Positions 1 to 11,200 of a DNA stretch of 64,000 bases are shown here, in pieces. The translations under genes were made by a program, and so were the position numbers. Below the pieces are notes generated by a model. It saw only the letters and a list, made by a program, of their open reading frames with translations. It was not told the DNA's origin and did no database searches. Positions within the stretch are counted from its first letter, which is position 1. The number at the start of each line of letters is the position of its first letter. Source of the stretch: Symsagittifera roscoffensis (lineage: Eukaryota > Xenacoelomorpha > Acoela > Convolutidae); assembly GCF_963678635.1 (NCBI RefSeq), contig NC_087070.1, positions 5,056,539-5,120,538 of the forward strand. The letters are read 5' to 3'.

Positions 1-1389
1 AAAACCCTAAGGTTAGCAGACAATAAAGTATGTTTAAAACACAGCTGAGGCGTAAAAAGTTACTTAGAATTGCGAAAAGTGAATACATTGGCAGAATATC
101 AGACTCTCTTTAGAATTCATGAAACTATCTGAAATGAGGTTGAAGCTTTTGTTTCATATTGGATAAGTAAGTTTGATGAATTGGTCGGCAGTGCTAATTT
201 AAGCAATCCGAACGAACGAAAGAAACACACATGACTTGACAAAAAACTTGTCTTAAATTATGTAAAAAAAGTTTATCGCATTTAGGAAGGTTCCATTTCA
301 ACAACCATATTTTTTTCTGTAAAATTAATATAAATTATCAAGCAATGTATTCTTAAAATGTCGCAAGAAAACTGGCGAAAAGTAGTCGTTTTCGACGTCG
401 TACAGGGCAACCAAAACTTGATTCAAATTACTTTTTTGAATGATAAACTATGATTGGTCCGCAGGTAACTGAACGGCAATTTTTGTGTAATCTCTCTCAC
501 TATTGATACCTAAGTTCCAATCAAATCAAAAATCTCGACATCTTCGAAATTCGTCTTTCATGTCTGAAACTAAATTGGGTCGAAGCTCGGTTTTTTATTT
601 AAGGATTTAAACTTCCTTTTATCTTTGAACCTTTCTCCTCTGTGTATGAATGTCAGTTTTCACTCAGTATCATTTGGTATTTTGGAGTGAACAAAAGTTT
701 TTAAACATCAACCCCCCTTTCGTCCCTAAGATGTTTTTTTTTTCGGCCGAGAAGTTGTACAAGAATGAGGACTGTTTTTGAATAACAAGAATAAGAAGCT
801 TAAGAAACAAATTCACTAGTAAGAGAATCCAAGTCATCTCATCAAAACATAAAAAAAACAAAAGATTTACTTTTAATCAGAATTTTTCCTCCATTTTTTC
901 ATATTTTTTAACGGAAATTCTTCTTTCATCAGATTTTGAATTGATGACAAATGATTCTTTGTAGCATTGACTTCAATCACCTGTGAACTGTGCCTTGTAA
1001 ACTTTTTGCATCAAACTAGCCAAAGTTTTACTGTAGTCTTAGTTATGAATTTTACTTGACCGTGTTTTTACGAAATAAGTGTTTTTTTTCCAAATAGACA
1101 AGTTTTTACAGCAACTCATTGAAAAAACAAAAAAATTGTTGCTACTTGGGAACACTTTTTCATTGTGATATTCACAATAAAAAATATGTTTAGTAGACTG
1201 AATATCTTTCTCTGCAAATGCTGATTTTGTCTGACATATTATAAGCATTTATAAGTATAAGTGTACTTGTTTTGATATAAGAGCTTTCTAGGTTTCTTGA
1301 AAAAATACAAATGTTATCACGACTCTGTTCATCAAATCTCAAACACAATTCTTTTGTTTGAATAATTGAATCATGTACTTGTGACTTAC
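1..1389. other. left edge: part of intron 2 of the second membrane-protein gene
   Basis: AT-rich sequence with short chance frames only. By the gene model below it lies between exon 2 of the minus-strand paralogue and exons beyond the window. I saw no exon with acceptable splice sites and nothing else nameable in it. Confidence 0.5.
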
Positions 1390-1427
1390 TCGACGGTGGA
1401 TCGTATGGATAGTATTCGGCATCTGGC
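1390..1427 (-). CDS. second four-segment membrane-protein gene, exon 2 (38 nt)
   Basis: Read on the minus strand, an acceptor ending TTTCAG precedes this 38-nt exon and a donor GTAAGT follows it. In the frame set by exon 1 at 11,106-11,200 it encodes PDAEYYPYDPPS. It starts in phase 2: its first G completes a Trp codon begun by TG at the end of exon 1. It ends in phase 1. The matching exon of the neighbouring gene (46,891-46,925) encodes PDAAYPYLLSD, with the same phases and one codon fewer. The exon lies in the first extracellular loop by analogy. Exons 3 to 5 of this gene must be left of the window, so the gene is partial here. The residue similarity and identical splice phases make this a real exon rather than chance. 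Confidence 0.78.
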
Positions 1428-1775
1428 CTGAAACGAATAAAAAGTAAGCAAACATTTTAATTTTGTTTGAGGAGTTTTTTTGTAAAAGAACTCATCGAAA
1501 AAACGATAAAAATTTGAGTTGGGCCCTTCTGACAATTTTTGCGGACTACTTTGTTTTTTTTTGTATTAAACAACTTTGTGCAGTTCTTTTTTCAACTAAA
1601 TTCGATCTTTCGTTATGTTCCAGTGAACATACACTTAAAAGCGTATGTTTTAAAACGAACACAAAATACTATTTTTTATTTCATCCCATGCGTAATCAAT
1701 AATCGGCTTTCCAGAACAATGCAAAAATAATCGCCACCGACGCGACCGAAGAAAAACTAGCCTCGTACCGCGCAT

Positions 1776-1820
1776 CCTCTCTATATGTTGCGTTTTTACT
1801 CGGCAACAAACATAGAGAGG
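1776..1820. repeat. short hairpin
   Basis: Inverted arms at 1,776-1,791 and 1,803-1,820 share the CCTCTCTAT core and a GTTGC end around an 11-nt loop. The surrounding 1,700-2,100 is richer in CG than its neighbours and carries repeated words such as 'tccgcaa' on both strands. It is probably a remnant of a palindromic repeat. Confidence 0.55.
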
Positions 1821-2137
1821 TTAAGCTGTGTATTTCGGGAATTTTAAGCAGTGATCTTTGTTGCTGTTTTGGACTCCACTGATGAATAGCTCAAAATCGC
1901 TCCAAAACAAGCAACTTTACGGAGTCCGCAAGAAAATTTGCGGACTACTGTACAGTTTGTGGAATCCATAAAAAAACAATGCATCAAAAAGCGGGTTTCG
2001 CAAAATGTAAGTGGAATCCGCAAAAATTGCGGTATCCACTTACATTATCGAAATCCGCGTAAAATTGCGTTCGCAACAAAACTAATATGCACCGGCTAGA
2101 ATTCAAAAATTTTGGCTTGTATTTATCTATGAGATGG

Positions 2138-2166
2138 TCGCTCTCTCATGCCACGAAAGAGAGCGA
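2138..2166. repeat. perfect 9-bp hairpin (TCGCTCTCT / AGAGAGCGA)
   Basis: Arms at 2,138-2,146 and 2,158-2,166 pair perfectly over an 11-nt loop. It is near the hairpin at 1.78 kb and probably belongs to the same foldback debris. Confidence 0.6.
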
Positions 2167-2332
2167 AGTGATTATTGGTATTTCGCTAGTTGTAGGTAGA
2201 TAAAAACAAAAATTGTGCCGTGAGATTATTGGTACTGGCCTGTTTTGGTTTTACTTAGATGCTGGAGATTTTCTTCACATTTTCTTGAAATTTTTTTGAT
2301 TAAATTAACGATAAAAACAATAGAAGAACTTA

Positions 2333-2448
2333 GTTTTTTTTCTTTGAGCTCACCGAAGGTTCTTTTGTAATATAGAAGTTACAAATTGCGTTTTTTTTTC
2401 TTTGAGCTCACTGAAGATTCGCTTATAATATAGAATTTATAAATTGCG
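2333..2448. repeat. 58-bp tandem duplication
   Basis: Two adjacent 58-bp units (2,333-2,390 and 2,391-2,448), each a T-run followed by CTTTGAGCTCAC and ending AAATTGCG, with scattered substitutions. This is a simple local duplication in an intron. Confidence 0.8.
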
Positions 2449-2582
2449 TTGACTACAGAAGACAAAGAAAAAATTAGATATAACAAAATATTTCAGCAAC
2501 ATGTTCAACATAGTAGTATACAGATGGCATAATGTTGCTTATGAGTTATGACCTATTGGTTATAATCATAGAGTAATTTCAG

Positions 2583-2824
2583 ATAAGGTACACCGTCTGC
2601 TCGTCACGCTATCTTATTTTCGGCCGGATAGATTCGTGCAACTTCTTAGTCTAATACCGATCTTAATCTTACTCTTATATCTCCTAGTCTCAATGGATCT
2701 AGTGTATACTGGTTTATGCGAGTTAGTTCTTGGAGTTTATCCAGAAGGAGAACAACTGCGTTCAACGTTATATTTAAATTTTTCTGGTGCTGAATCTACA
2801 AGTAGTTTCAGCACTTACAAATAA
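2583..2824 (+). pseudogene. coding-like open frame with one strong hydrophobic segment, unknown
   Basis: A TTTCAG acceptor-like site at 2,577-2,582 is followed by a frame open to TAA at 2,822. About residues 17-42 are strongly hydrophobic (around LLSLIPILILLLYLLVSM) and the tail is Ser/Thr-rich. There is no ATG near the start, only a GTG at 2,636, so as drawn it could be a terminal exon or a broken remnant. It is antisense within intron 1 of the second membrane-protein gene. The three minus-strand frames are full of stops. I do not recognise it. It may be a decayed gene or transposon piece; a chance frame is possible. Confidence 0.25.
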
Positions 2825-3052
2825 GCGTCAATGTTAGAGATGGAATATGACTGGTTAGTTATAAATATTTTATAGTGATAATCCATCGATAATATAATTG
2901 GTTCATAAGTACTAGTTTAGAACTAGCTCCACTTAGAAGAAAAATACAATCGTGTAACACATGTTTCAACCATACCACCGGTTAACAATAAAAACTTGTT
3001 TCTCTGAAAATGATGCACTGAATTTCAAGAAGCACTGATTAAACTTCACAAT

Positions 3053-3475
3053 GATTTTTGGCAAACAATCACCGATGCCCACGTTGCTTCCGCAATGTTT
3101 GTACGGGAACCGTTCTTCTAAGCGATTTGAGTATCGGATCCACATTTTCAGTAAGATTTGAAACAGAGGTGAATGTGTACCGCCTTCACCACGGACTCAG
3201 TATTTTAATAAATGACTCAGCCTAGCTACACATCAAATGAATTGACACCTCCAGTTGAAATGCACCACCTAGACATAATGCATACCGAATCTCAGAAACA
3301 CTCGATCGCAAACCCCGAGGACGATGAGTCGCCTCGAACATGCCAGGACTCCCCAATTGCAAGACTCAAAAAATCTGATGTTTGCCGACCATTCAGTTTA
3401 ATACAAAAAACCAACCTAAGGTTCGACTCTATCCCAATATTGTCTGAAACAGAATGCTCGACCAAAAAAACTTGA
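3053..3475 (+). pseudogene. coding-like debris, overlapping open frames
   Basis: GC content rises here and several plus-strand frames stay open. One (about 3,057-3,230) contains CPRCFRNVCTG and then SVRFETEVNVYRLHHG. Another starts at ATG 3,212 and runs 87 codons with a hydrophilic Ser/Pro/Asp-rich composition. A frame change near 3,210-3,230 would join them, as in a decayed reading frame. No family is recognisable and no splice structure is clear. Confidence 0.22.
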
Positions 3476-3671
3476 TAATGTAAACTGAAAGCTGAGAAAA
3501 CTTGATAACGACAGTTGCTATTGCTTAACTATTAAAAAAATTGCAAAGGTCAAATATAGAAGCCGAGACTATGATACGGGGATGCGAAGATTCCGGAGCT
3601 TCGTTTTGACGAGCAATCACCGAGGAACATAATACTATCCGATGCTAGTAAATGCGCAATAATTGTACCCG

Positions 3672-4022
3672 AGTTGCCCGGGTCGAGATCCCGCTCAAAA
3701 ACCGCTCAAGATATGGGCGGTTTGAGCGGTTTTTCAGCAAGATTTGAGCGGTTTGAGCGGTTTGGGCGGTTTGGGCGGTTTGGGCGGTTTGAGCGGTTTG
3801 GGCGGTTTGGGCGGGTTTTTTTTGGAAAAATCGCTCAAACCGCTCAAATCTTGCTTGAAAAACCGCTCAAAAACCGCTCATTTCTTGCGGTGATTTTTGA
3901 ACGGTTTTTCAAGCAAGATTTGAGCGGTTTTTAAGCGGTTTTTGAGCAGTCTTTTAAAGAAAACTGATTAAAACCAACAAAAAGGCCTGGAAAAGTAATG
4001 TGACGCTAAGATGCAGTTGAAA
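3672..4022 (+). repeat. family A dispersed repeat, GAGCGGTTT-rich
   Basis: Begins GCCCGGGTCGAGATCCCGC, then a dense run of GAGCGGTTT / GGGCGGTTT words and their inverse AACCGCTC. It ends in a unique tail running from about AAAACCAACAAAAAGGCCTGG to TAATGTGACGCTAAGATGCAG. The same tail recurs at 4,900-4,985, and the whole unit recurs inverted at 21,780-22,045. The body can fold on itself. The recurring borders show a mobile or amplified unit rather than a plain microsatellite. Confidence 0.8.
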
Positions 4023-4029
4023 TACTGCC

Positions 4030-4315
4030 TGGGTTGACCTCCATAAACCAAAATGCTTATCTTACATTTCCCCACACCGAAAATGCTTATCTTACAATTT
4101 CCGACATCAAATGTATGGAAAAATGTTTATCATACAATTTTCATACAATTTCAAAAAAAAAACATTGAAAAAAAGGTTCTATACAGTTTCTCCGGCTATT
4201 TGAACCAAATAAAACAGTCTGGTAATGAAAAATAACTACGTTTATTTTTTTTTGGATAAAAATGGTTATCCTACAATTTCCATATATGAAAATTGTATGA
4301 TAACCATTTTTCATG
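4030..4315 (+). repeat. family B dispersed repeat (TTGACCTCCATAAAC start)
   Basis: Starts TTGACCTCCATAAACC, then two or three copies of AAAATGCTTATCTTACAATTTCC, an AT-rich middle containing TTTGAACCAAATAAAACAGTC, and an inverted end around ATTGTATGATAACCATTTTT. Copies follow at 7,900-8,220 and 32,172-32,315. Two of the three sit directly after a family A unit. Confidence 0.8.
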
Positions 4316-4799
4316 AAGGCAAGATTTTCAGAAACTTGTTAAAACTTGTTTGTAAACAAATTCAAATTATTTAAGAGTACTTTTGCTCAATTTAAAGCAC
4401 CTTGCTCATCAAAAACGAGGTTTCAAAACCAGGTTTTTTGCTCAGTTTTACTCGTCACAAATTGGTAGTTTACGACGAATCAAACTGAGATCTCGAAGGT
4501 CGGAGCCACACAGTTCGTCTTTTCCGGTTATGGTTAGGTTTACGATTTTTAAAGAAGTATGATTTCACAATCTTTGGAAAACAGAATTGAAAAAAAAAAT
4601 TAAAAAACCAAATTTCTAGCCACAACAATTCACTTTGGATCAAATCTGAATAACTGACGCAATATTCGTTTTTGCGAAAACAAAACAAGTTTTCACATCC
4701 ATTTATCAAGTGATACTCATGATTTAACACATTTTTTTGAAAACTTGAGCCGAAAAATCGGATTCAAAAATTTTAGAATAAAAAATTTTTTCTAAGTCA

Positions 4800-4990
4800 C
4801 TTTTGCTGAAAAAACCTCTCAAAAGCAGCTCATTTCTTGCGGTGGTCTTTGAATGGTTTTTTCAAGCAAGATTTGAGCGGTTTCTAAGCGGTTTTTGAGC
4901 GTATTTATAAAGAAAATCGATTAAAACCATCAAAAGGCCTGGAAAAGTAATGTGACGCTAAGATGCAGTTGAAGTATTATCTACAATTTA
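4800..4990 (+). repeat. family A fragment
   Basis: Carries the 3' part of family A: GAGCGGTTT words, then the tail AAAGGCCTGGAAAAGTAATG and onward, closely matching 3,960-4,022. The 5' border is missing. Confidence 0.75.
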
Positions 4991-5100
4991 AAAAATGTGC
5001 TTAACCGTTCTCAATCCAAGCAAGATCTTTTTTGATGTCTAGACCACAAACAACGTGAGCGACCTTTTTCAAATGCTTGAGCAAAACAACCACTAGAAAA

Positions 5101-5131
5101 TATGTATGTATGTGTATGTATATGTATACGA
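5101..5131. repeat. TATG microsatellite
   Basis: Short imperfect TATG/TATGTG run. Nothing else of note in 5,000-5,880 apart from AT-rich sequence. Confidence 0.7.
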
Positions 5132-5894
5132 AACGTTTGCCCTTAATCTTGATAAGCTAGGGTAGAGAGAGACGTAAACTATTTTTATAACGTGAAAACA
5201 AATAGAGAGACTCAAGTTGGTTAAGAAATTAGGAACAACAAGATTAAGAAAACAACACCTTCAGTGAAGAGTTTGTAATTGAAAATTAGGTTTTAGGTTC
5301 TCTGTTTAAGAAAATTATCTGCACTCGGTTCCTCAATTTTTTGCTCAAACTTGTATAGCACATACTTATAGAATCTTGTTTACTACAGCAAAAACGTATT
5401 GCACGCACCTCTAGCATCAGTGCTAAGGCCGGTCGCGCATTGATTTTTGAAAAATCGGACGGGAACTTTAGCTGTCGTTACATCTCATATTAGCTGCCTA
5501 CCAATACCAATATGTAGGCGAAAAACATCCTAGTTGCTTCTGATTTGCCCCTTGGGGGTCTTGTGACTCTAAGTAGAAATATGAGTTAGGGCGGAAGCTT
5601 GCTTTAAAATGACATCACTTTTGAAGATCTGAAGCTTCCCGTATTTTTTCAGAAACATAAGACATGCCTTCCATCCCAAACCGAAGCCATAAGGCATTAT
5701 TCTATGTAACAGCGTCCTGCTTTGCAGCAAAAAAACGTATACAGTTGATTTGGCTTCCATTTCTTAAACTAAAAAGCTTTTAATTCACTTCACGTAGACG
5801 AGTAGAAAAAAACACAAAAACAAAAAATTTGTTGTCTGCTAAAACCTTTTACAAATCTCCAAAAAATATATTATGAGAAATTTGTTTTTTTTTA

Positions 5895-6966
5895 CCTTTT
5901 TCGTGATTTTTTGAAAGACTCCACAACCACATTTTACCAAATTCCGAAGAACGACTATGAAAAGTATTTTGGCAATGGACTGCTCGTTTCCGCAATGCAA
6001 GCATCTGAAGCAAAAGTTTTCAATTAATTATGTTTGATGATCCGAAAATACGTCAGTCATGTCAATTTGGAGAAGCCCCCACTAAAATCTTGTTTCATGG
6101 GAAAATACGAAGTGGCAAAACCTCTTATCTGATGCATTTACAATATTATGCTTGCACTGAAAACTTGTAATCCCAATAACAGATCTTCGAAATACTTTGC
6201 ATGCATGGCAGGAAGTTTTATTCGAATCACACGAAGACGGCAATATTGATCTGAAATGCTAAAGGACAGCAGCCTGTTAAAGCGGTCCAGTGGATATCTC
6301 AACTGCTGGCTGTTGGGTCGACCAAGGAGTACCTGACGAATTGGACCACAAAACAAGAGTACATATGGGGCGTGGATGATTCAAGTACAAATGGCTCAAC
6401 ATTGCTGTCACTATGCGAGTTTGCCATGCGGCGACCAAGAAGAGCTTCGAAAATAGCAACAGTCGTAATAGATAAAATCATACGGCATGCGAACGAAGGC
6501 ACAGTGAAGGTTGCTGCTATTGTGGACGAAGTTCAGAGGTTGTTCCGGCGATCCCCTATCCTGGATCCGCAAGTATTCAGCAAACCATTTGGCGAGAGGG
6601 TTGAAAACAGAGATTCAATTCGAAAATCAAAAGGAGCTGGAACTAGTTTGTGGGTTACGCAAATTTTTGGATGAAATTTGGAAAAATGGAGTTGGCATTG
6701 CCTCTGTTAGAGCTTCGGAATTGAACCCTCTGGATATAACACCACGTTCGATTATGGGAATAGATGCTTTCAACTATTTGATGCCTTTCATACCAATTGA
6801 GGTACCTAATTACAACAAAGATGAATTACGAAATCAAATTTCTTTCTTCAGAGACGAGAAATGGCTACAAACTGAAAATGTAGAAACTCAAGAGCAAATT
6901 GAACAGTTGTCATTTTCATCAAACAGAAATCCTGCCAGACTGTATGACATCTGTTGTTTATTGTGA
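5895..6966 (+). pseudogene. DAP3: intronless, frameshifted copy of mitoribosomal small-subunit protein mS29 (DAP3)
   Basis: mS29/DAP3 is a GTP-binding protein of the mitochondrial 28S subunit. From about 5,932 one frame reads YQIPKNDYEKYFGNG, matching the conserved start of the family's core, until a TAA near 6,030. The next piece has the P-loop as FHGKIRSGKTS (usual form G-x4-GKT), followed by further stops. From about 6,270 a frame reads AVQWISQLLAV through KQEYIWG to AAIVDEV (Walker B region). After a shift between 6,555 and 6,640, a frame reads ELELVCGLRKFL, then PFIPIEVPNYN, and stops at 6,966, close to the family's usual C-terminus. At least three frame changes and several stops, with no intron, suggest a decayed retrocopy. 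The N-terminal targeting part is missing or unrecognisable. It lies antisense in intron 1 of the second membrane-protein gene. Family assignment rests on remembered motifs and is strong for the C-terminal 110 residues. Confidence 0.88.
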
Positions 6967-7424
6967 AAATACAAAAATAATACGTAGTGAAATTGTTAAT
7001 GACAGTTTTATGAGACTGGATTAGAGATCGAGATCGATCAAAGTCTACATGAAATGTTAAAAAAAGGAAGAGAAAAAATTGAAGTAATCTCATAACATCT
7101 CACAACAATGATAGCCGGTTTTTGTGCAATTTGGACAGAATGCTCTGACCATAGTCTTAACAAAAAAAATACTTGCAAATAAAGGAAGTAGTTTCAAGGA
7201 AAATTTTTTCTCATTAGTGTCGTTTTTTCTGCGCGGTGTGATGAAATGATTTGAACAAAAAAAATAATTTAAGCCTATCCGACAGTCATAGTACGGCAGG
7301 CAAATTAGAAAACAGTTTTTCAATTTTTTTGGCAGAAATTTTTCAAATGTTCTGAAGATTTTGTTCTAAGATGGCGCTAAATCCTATCTATTATTTAATT
7401 GAGTGAGATAAATCCAGCCATATT

Positions 7425-7880
7425 TGAGCGGTTTGAGCGGTTTTTTTAGACGATTGCGCTCAAAATCTTGCTTCAAAATGAGCGGTTTTCGAACGGTTTA
7501 TCTAAAAAAAAAACGCTCAAAAACCGCTCAAGTTTGAGCGGTTTTATTAGACAATTACGCTCAAAATCTTGCTTCAAAATGAGCGGTTTGAGCGGTTTTT
7601 GAACGGTTTATCTAAAAAAAACGCTCAAAAACCGCGCAAGATTTGAATGGTTTTGAGCGTTTTATCTAGAAAAACCGGTCAAAAACCGCTCAAATCTTGT
7701 GCGGTTTTTGAGCGGTTTTTTTAGATAAACCGCTCAAAACTGTTCAAATCCTGCGCGGTTTTTGAGCGTTTTTTTTAAATAAACCGTTCAAAAACCGTTC
7801 AAACCGGTCATTTTGAAGCAAGATTTTGAGCGTAATTGTCTAAAAAAACCGCTCAAACCGCCCAAATCTTGCTTCAAGTT
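7425..7880 (+). repeat. family A repeat, long palindromic copy
   Basis: About 450 bp built from GAGCGGTTT words first in one orientation and then inverted (AACCGCTC). The two halves are roughly complementary, with recurring TTTAGACAATTACGCTCAAA and its inverse. It should fold into a long hairpin. It is followed at once by a family B copy. Confidence 0.8.
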
Positions 7881-7889
7881 AGGTGAAAA

Positions 7890-8222
7890 ATCTCCTTCAA
7901 GTTAGGTGGAATTACCTCCATAAACCGAAAATGTTTATCTTACAATTCCATACACCGAAAATGCTTATCTTACAATTCCATACACCAAAAATGTTTATCA
8001 TACAATTCCAAATATCGAATGTAAGGGAAAATGCTAGTCAAACAATTTTCGTACAATTTCAAAATTAATTGAAAAAAGATTCAAACCAGTTTCTGCGGCT
8101 ATTTGAACCAAATAAAACAGTCTGGCGATGAAAAAAACTATGTTTCTTTTTTTTTGGAAAAAATAGTTATCACACAATTTCCACAATTGAAAATTGTATG
8201 ACTAGTATTTTTTTGATGGCGA
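7890..8222 (+). repeat. family B repeat copy
   Basis: Contains three successive near-copies of CCGAAAATGTTTATCTTACA, then TTTGAACCAAATAAAACAGTC, and ends with the inverted segment AAAATTGTATGACTAGTATT. It aligns along its length with 4,030-4,315. Confidence 0.8.
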
Positions 8223-8689
8223 AAACAAAAAGTTTTCCAAGATTATATTTTTTTTCGTTTTTTTTTCAACCGCAAATCGAATTCTGTACTCAAACGAAAA
8301 TTTTCCGAAAAAAAATTTTGAATGCTAATTTTCACTTTTTTGTCTGCATAACGTAGTCCTGGATACACAAAAATTGGATTCTTTTTCGTCTCTCTGGATA
8401 ACTTTTTTCAAACAGGCTAAAAACGCCTATTTCTTTTGTATGGCTTGCTTATATATACTTTGATCAATGTCTGATAATTTGAAAATTCTAATTTAAAAAT
8501 AATCATCTTTGAAAACTTTGAATTAATTTCAAAAATTCGGTGCTTTCAAAATATGATTTGTGAAAAGAACTCTTACACAATTCAGGTGGTTCCCAATGCA
8601 TTGTAATTGCCAGACACTCAACTCTATGGTGACTCTAGTTATGGGTTTAAGTCTTTGTGTTCGGTCACGAACACATCTCAAAAATTGTA

Positions 8690-11095
8690 GGATGAAACTT
8701 GTAGGATAAACACTTTTGGTCAACCCGGGGACCAAATTTCTAACTGAGGTTTGCATTGAGGTCATATTGAAAAACGAGGCTTTTGAAGGGACGATGTTTC
8801 TAATCAAGGTTTTTCAAAACGAAAATTTGAAACGATGAATATCAAAGCACTATTTTTCTAACAGAGGTTTGTTACGGGATCAACTATCTAACCGAGCTTT
8901 GTAACGGGGCAAACCTTCAAAAGGAAGTTCTCAAATTGACCATATTTCTATCAGCGTTACCAACTTCCGACCGATTCGAGTACCAATTCGACGACAATTC
9001 TAAGGACCTATTTGAGCAGCGGTACCATTTTGCTACCCGTACCGAGAAAATTCTTCCTGTCTGAACTGAAATATTTTATATTATCTAAATTCTCCTCAGA
9101 AATTCCTTTTGAATGTTCAAATAAAGCAGAGATTTTCTTTAATTTTTTATTTCTCATCTTAATTCTGATCATAATTTAGCTAAATCTAGGCTATTTATAG
9201 CTAGAAAAAAAATCCCCCTGGTGAGGCTCGAACACCAGACCTTATGTTGTCTAGGCGGATGTCATTGCCACAAGGCTTTAGGCGGTAAGAAAATAACACT
9301 TGTTATAACAAGTGTTAATTTGCATTGTATTTTTACTGTTACTGCGAGTACTCGAAGTATGTTTATCTGGTTGCGGTTGACAAGTGGGCTGATTTCTGTT
9401 TATTTATTTTCAGAAACTAGAAAATAAATAGATTATTACTGCACAGAAAATAAGACAAAACTAGACTAAATAAACTCTAAAAAAAATTCTATCCAGAGAA
9501 ACAGCCTCCGTTGGGTATGGTAAGCTACGTTTGGAGCGGGATCATATTTTTAAAAGAGGCTCGTAAGGGAGCCATATTTCTAAACCAGTTTTGCAACGAG
9601 ACTATATTTAAAACCAAAATTTGTACCGATACCATACCTGAGGCATGTAACGAAACCTGTAACAAGACAGGCAGGTAACGAGATTTTAAACAAGTTTTTT
9701 TAACGGAACCAAGCTCTGTAAAAGGACTAAGTTTCAATTCACATGTTCTAACGAGAATATATTTCTAACCGAGTTTTGTTCCGGGAACAATTTTCTAAAC
9801 AAACTTTTCACAGTAACATATATTTTTTTACCAAGTTTCATAATCGAAATAAAATTTAGGTTTGTATGGTGATCATTAATCGGGCTTTGTAAATGGACCA
9901 AATTTTTATCAAACGTTTGTTAGGGGGGCCTATTGTTAAACACAAGTGTTACGGGACAATCAATCTGACCCAATCTTGAAACAGGACCATATTTCCAACC
10001 GAAGATTGGTAGGCAACCAAATTACTAAACCGTTTTTGAAGCCGTGCTATAATCTAACTTTGAGGGTACTGAGATTGCCATATTTTTGTCATTTTTCTAC
10101 TATCCTCTCCTCATATTTCTATTTATATTTTCAAGTTGTCTTAACTTAATGACATTTTGCATGGCAAACAATGTAACAGGTGAACCAACATGTGAACTTC
10201 TCATCGTAACGTCAGACGTTCCGCCATAAAAACAAGTAAGACATTTTAGAAAATGAAAAAAATTGAAATGTGGATGCGGGGAGGAAAAGAGCCATTTTTT
10301 AGACGGGATTTGCAACGGAACAATATTTTTAACCGAGACTTGTAATGGGAGCAATTTACTAACTGCGAATTGTAACAGGGTCATATTTTCAATTGATTTT
10401 CATTACCAATGGGACTTATTTCTAACCGAGGATTGCAAAACGACTATATTTTATCTGAGAAAGGTAACATGCTCATAATTTTAACCGGATTTGTAAAAAG
10501 TTTAGTAAATACGATTATAGTTATGTTCACTTCACAAACCTCAGAAACAATTACAAAACCCGGTTAGGGTTCTGCTCACGCTACAGTCCTCGGATACGGA
10601 CAAAAGGTAATAATTTTTCCAATAATCATATTAACAACCGAAGTTTGTATTGAGACCATAGTTTTAACTGATACGTATGGGGGAATCATCGAGGAAACAA
10701 CCGAGGTTTCCAAGGGAGCCATTTTTCTGAACGAGTTTTTTTAACCTAACCACATTTCAGGTTCACACGGCTTTTTGCATGCAATAAATGTTGTAAAAAT
10801 TTGTTCATCTGTTCACGCTGAATCGTTTTAGTGCAGTTTTTATTATGAAATTTCAATTTAAATGGAATTTCATTTAATTAGTTTCAAAAATTCAAAGGGT
10901 AAGGAAACTGGAGAAGAGCTCGTTTTTGTAACAGAGATTTGTAAAGAGGCCATACTTTTTCTTAAAATTTCTAATGGTACCAAATTTCCAAATTGATATT
11001 TAAAATACAGGGCCATTTTTTAAACCCGAGGTTTGTAACGAGACTTTTTTAAAAATGGAGGTGTGTAACGAGACCATACTTCTGAACGAGCACCT
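8690..11095 (+). repeat. degenerate ~30-bp tandem repeat in intron 1 of the second gene
   Basis: Recurring words of the form TTTCTAACCGAGGTTTGTAA followed by CGGGACCATA, strongly diverged, in blocks at about 8,690-8,960, 9,530-10,060, 10,270-10,510 and 10,630-11,095, separated by unrelated AT-rich pieces. The last block stops within 15 bp of the splice donor of exon 1 at 11,105. Short frames here are by-products of the repeat. Confidence 0.75.
9213..9283 (-). pseudogene. tRNA-like relic (tRNA pseudogene or SINE head)
   Basis: On the minus strand a box-A-like GCCTTGTGGCAATGACA precedes a box-B-like GGTGTTCGAGCCTC at tRNA spacing. Five bases of an acceptor stem pair (CCTTG with CAGGG), and a T-run that could end RNA polymerase III transcription follows. 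The anticodon arm and T-stem do not pair canonically, so it is not a working tRNA. Confidence 0.3.
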
Positions 11096-11105
11096 AAATA
11101 TTTAC

Positions 11106-11200
11106 CACTTTACGTCGTGCAAAATAGTAAAGAGGATGGTGAGCATTGTACAGTTCAGACCCATTGCACACATTAAGCACACCGGCCCAGGCTTACACAT
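11106..11200 (-). CDS. second four-segment membrane-protein gene, exon 1 (95 nt) with start codon
   Basis: The ATG at 11,200-11,198 opens a frame of 31 codons ending TG before donor GTAAAT. The peptide starts MCKPGPVCLMCAMGLNC and contains one membrane segment (about residues 7-27). Compared with exon 1 of the neighbouring gene (50,771-50,865) it has identical length, identical phase and 25 of 31 identical residues. Seven codons differ only synonymously and six change the residue, a pattern that favours protein-level selection. Its intron 1 would run 9.7 kb to exon 2 at 1,427. An Asn at position 16 sits inside the membrane segment where the paralogue has Phe. The start is supported because both copies begin at the same Met. 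Product unknown. Confidence 0.82.
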
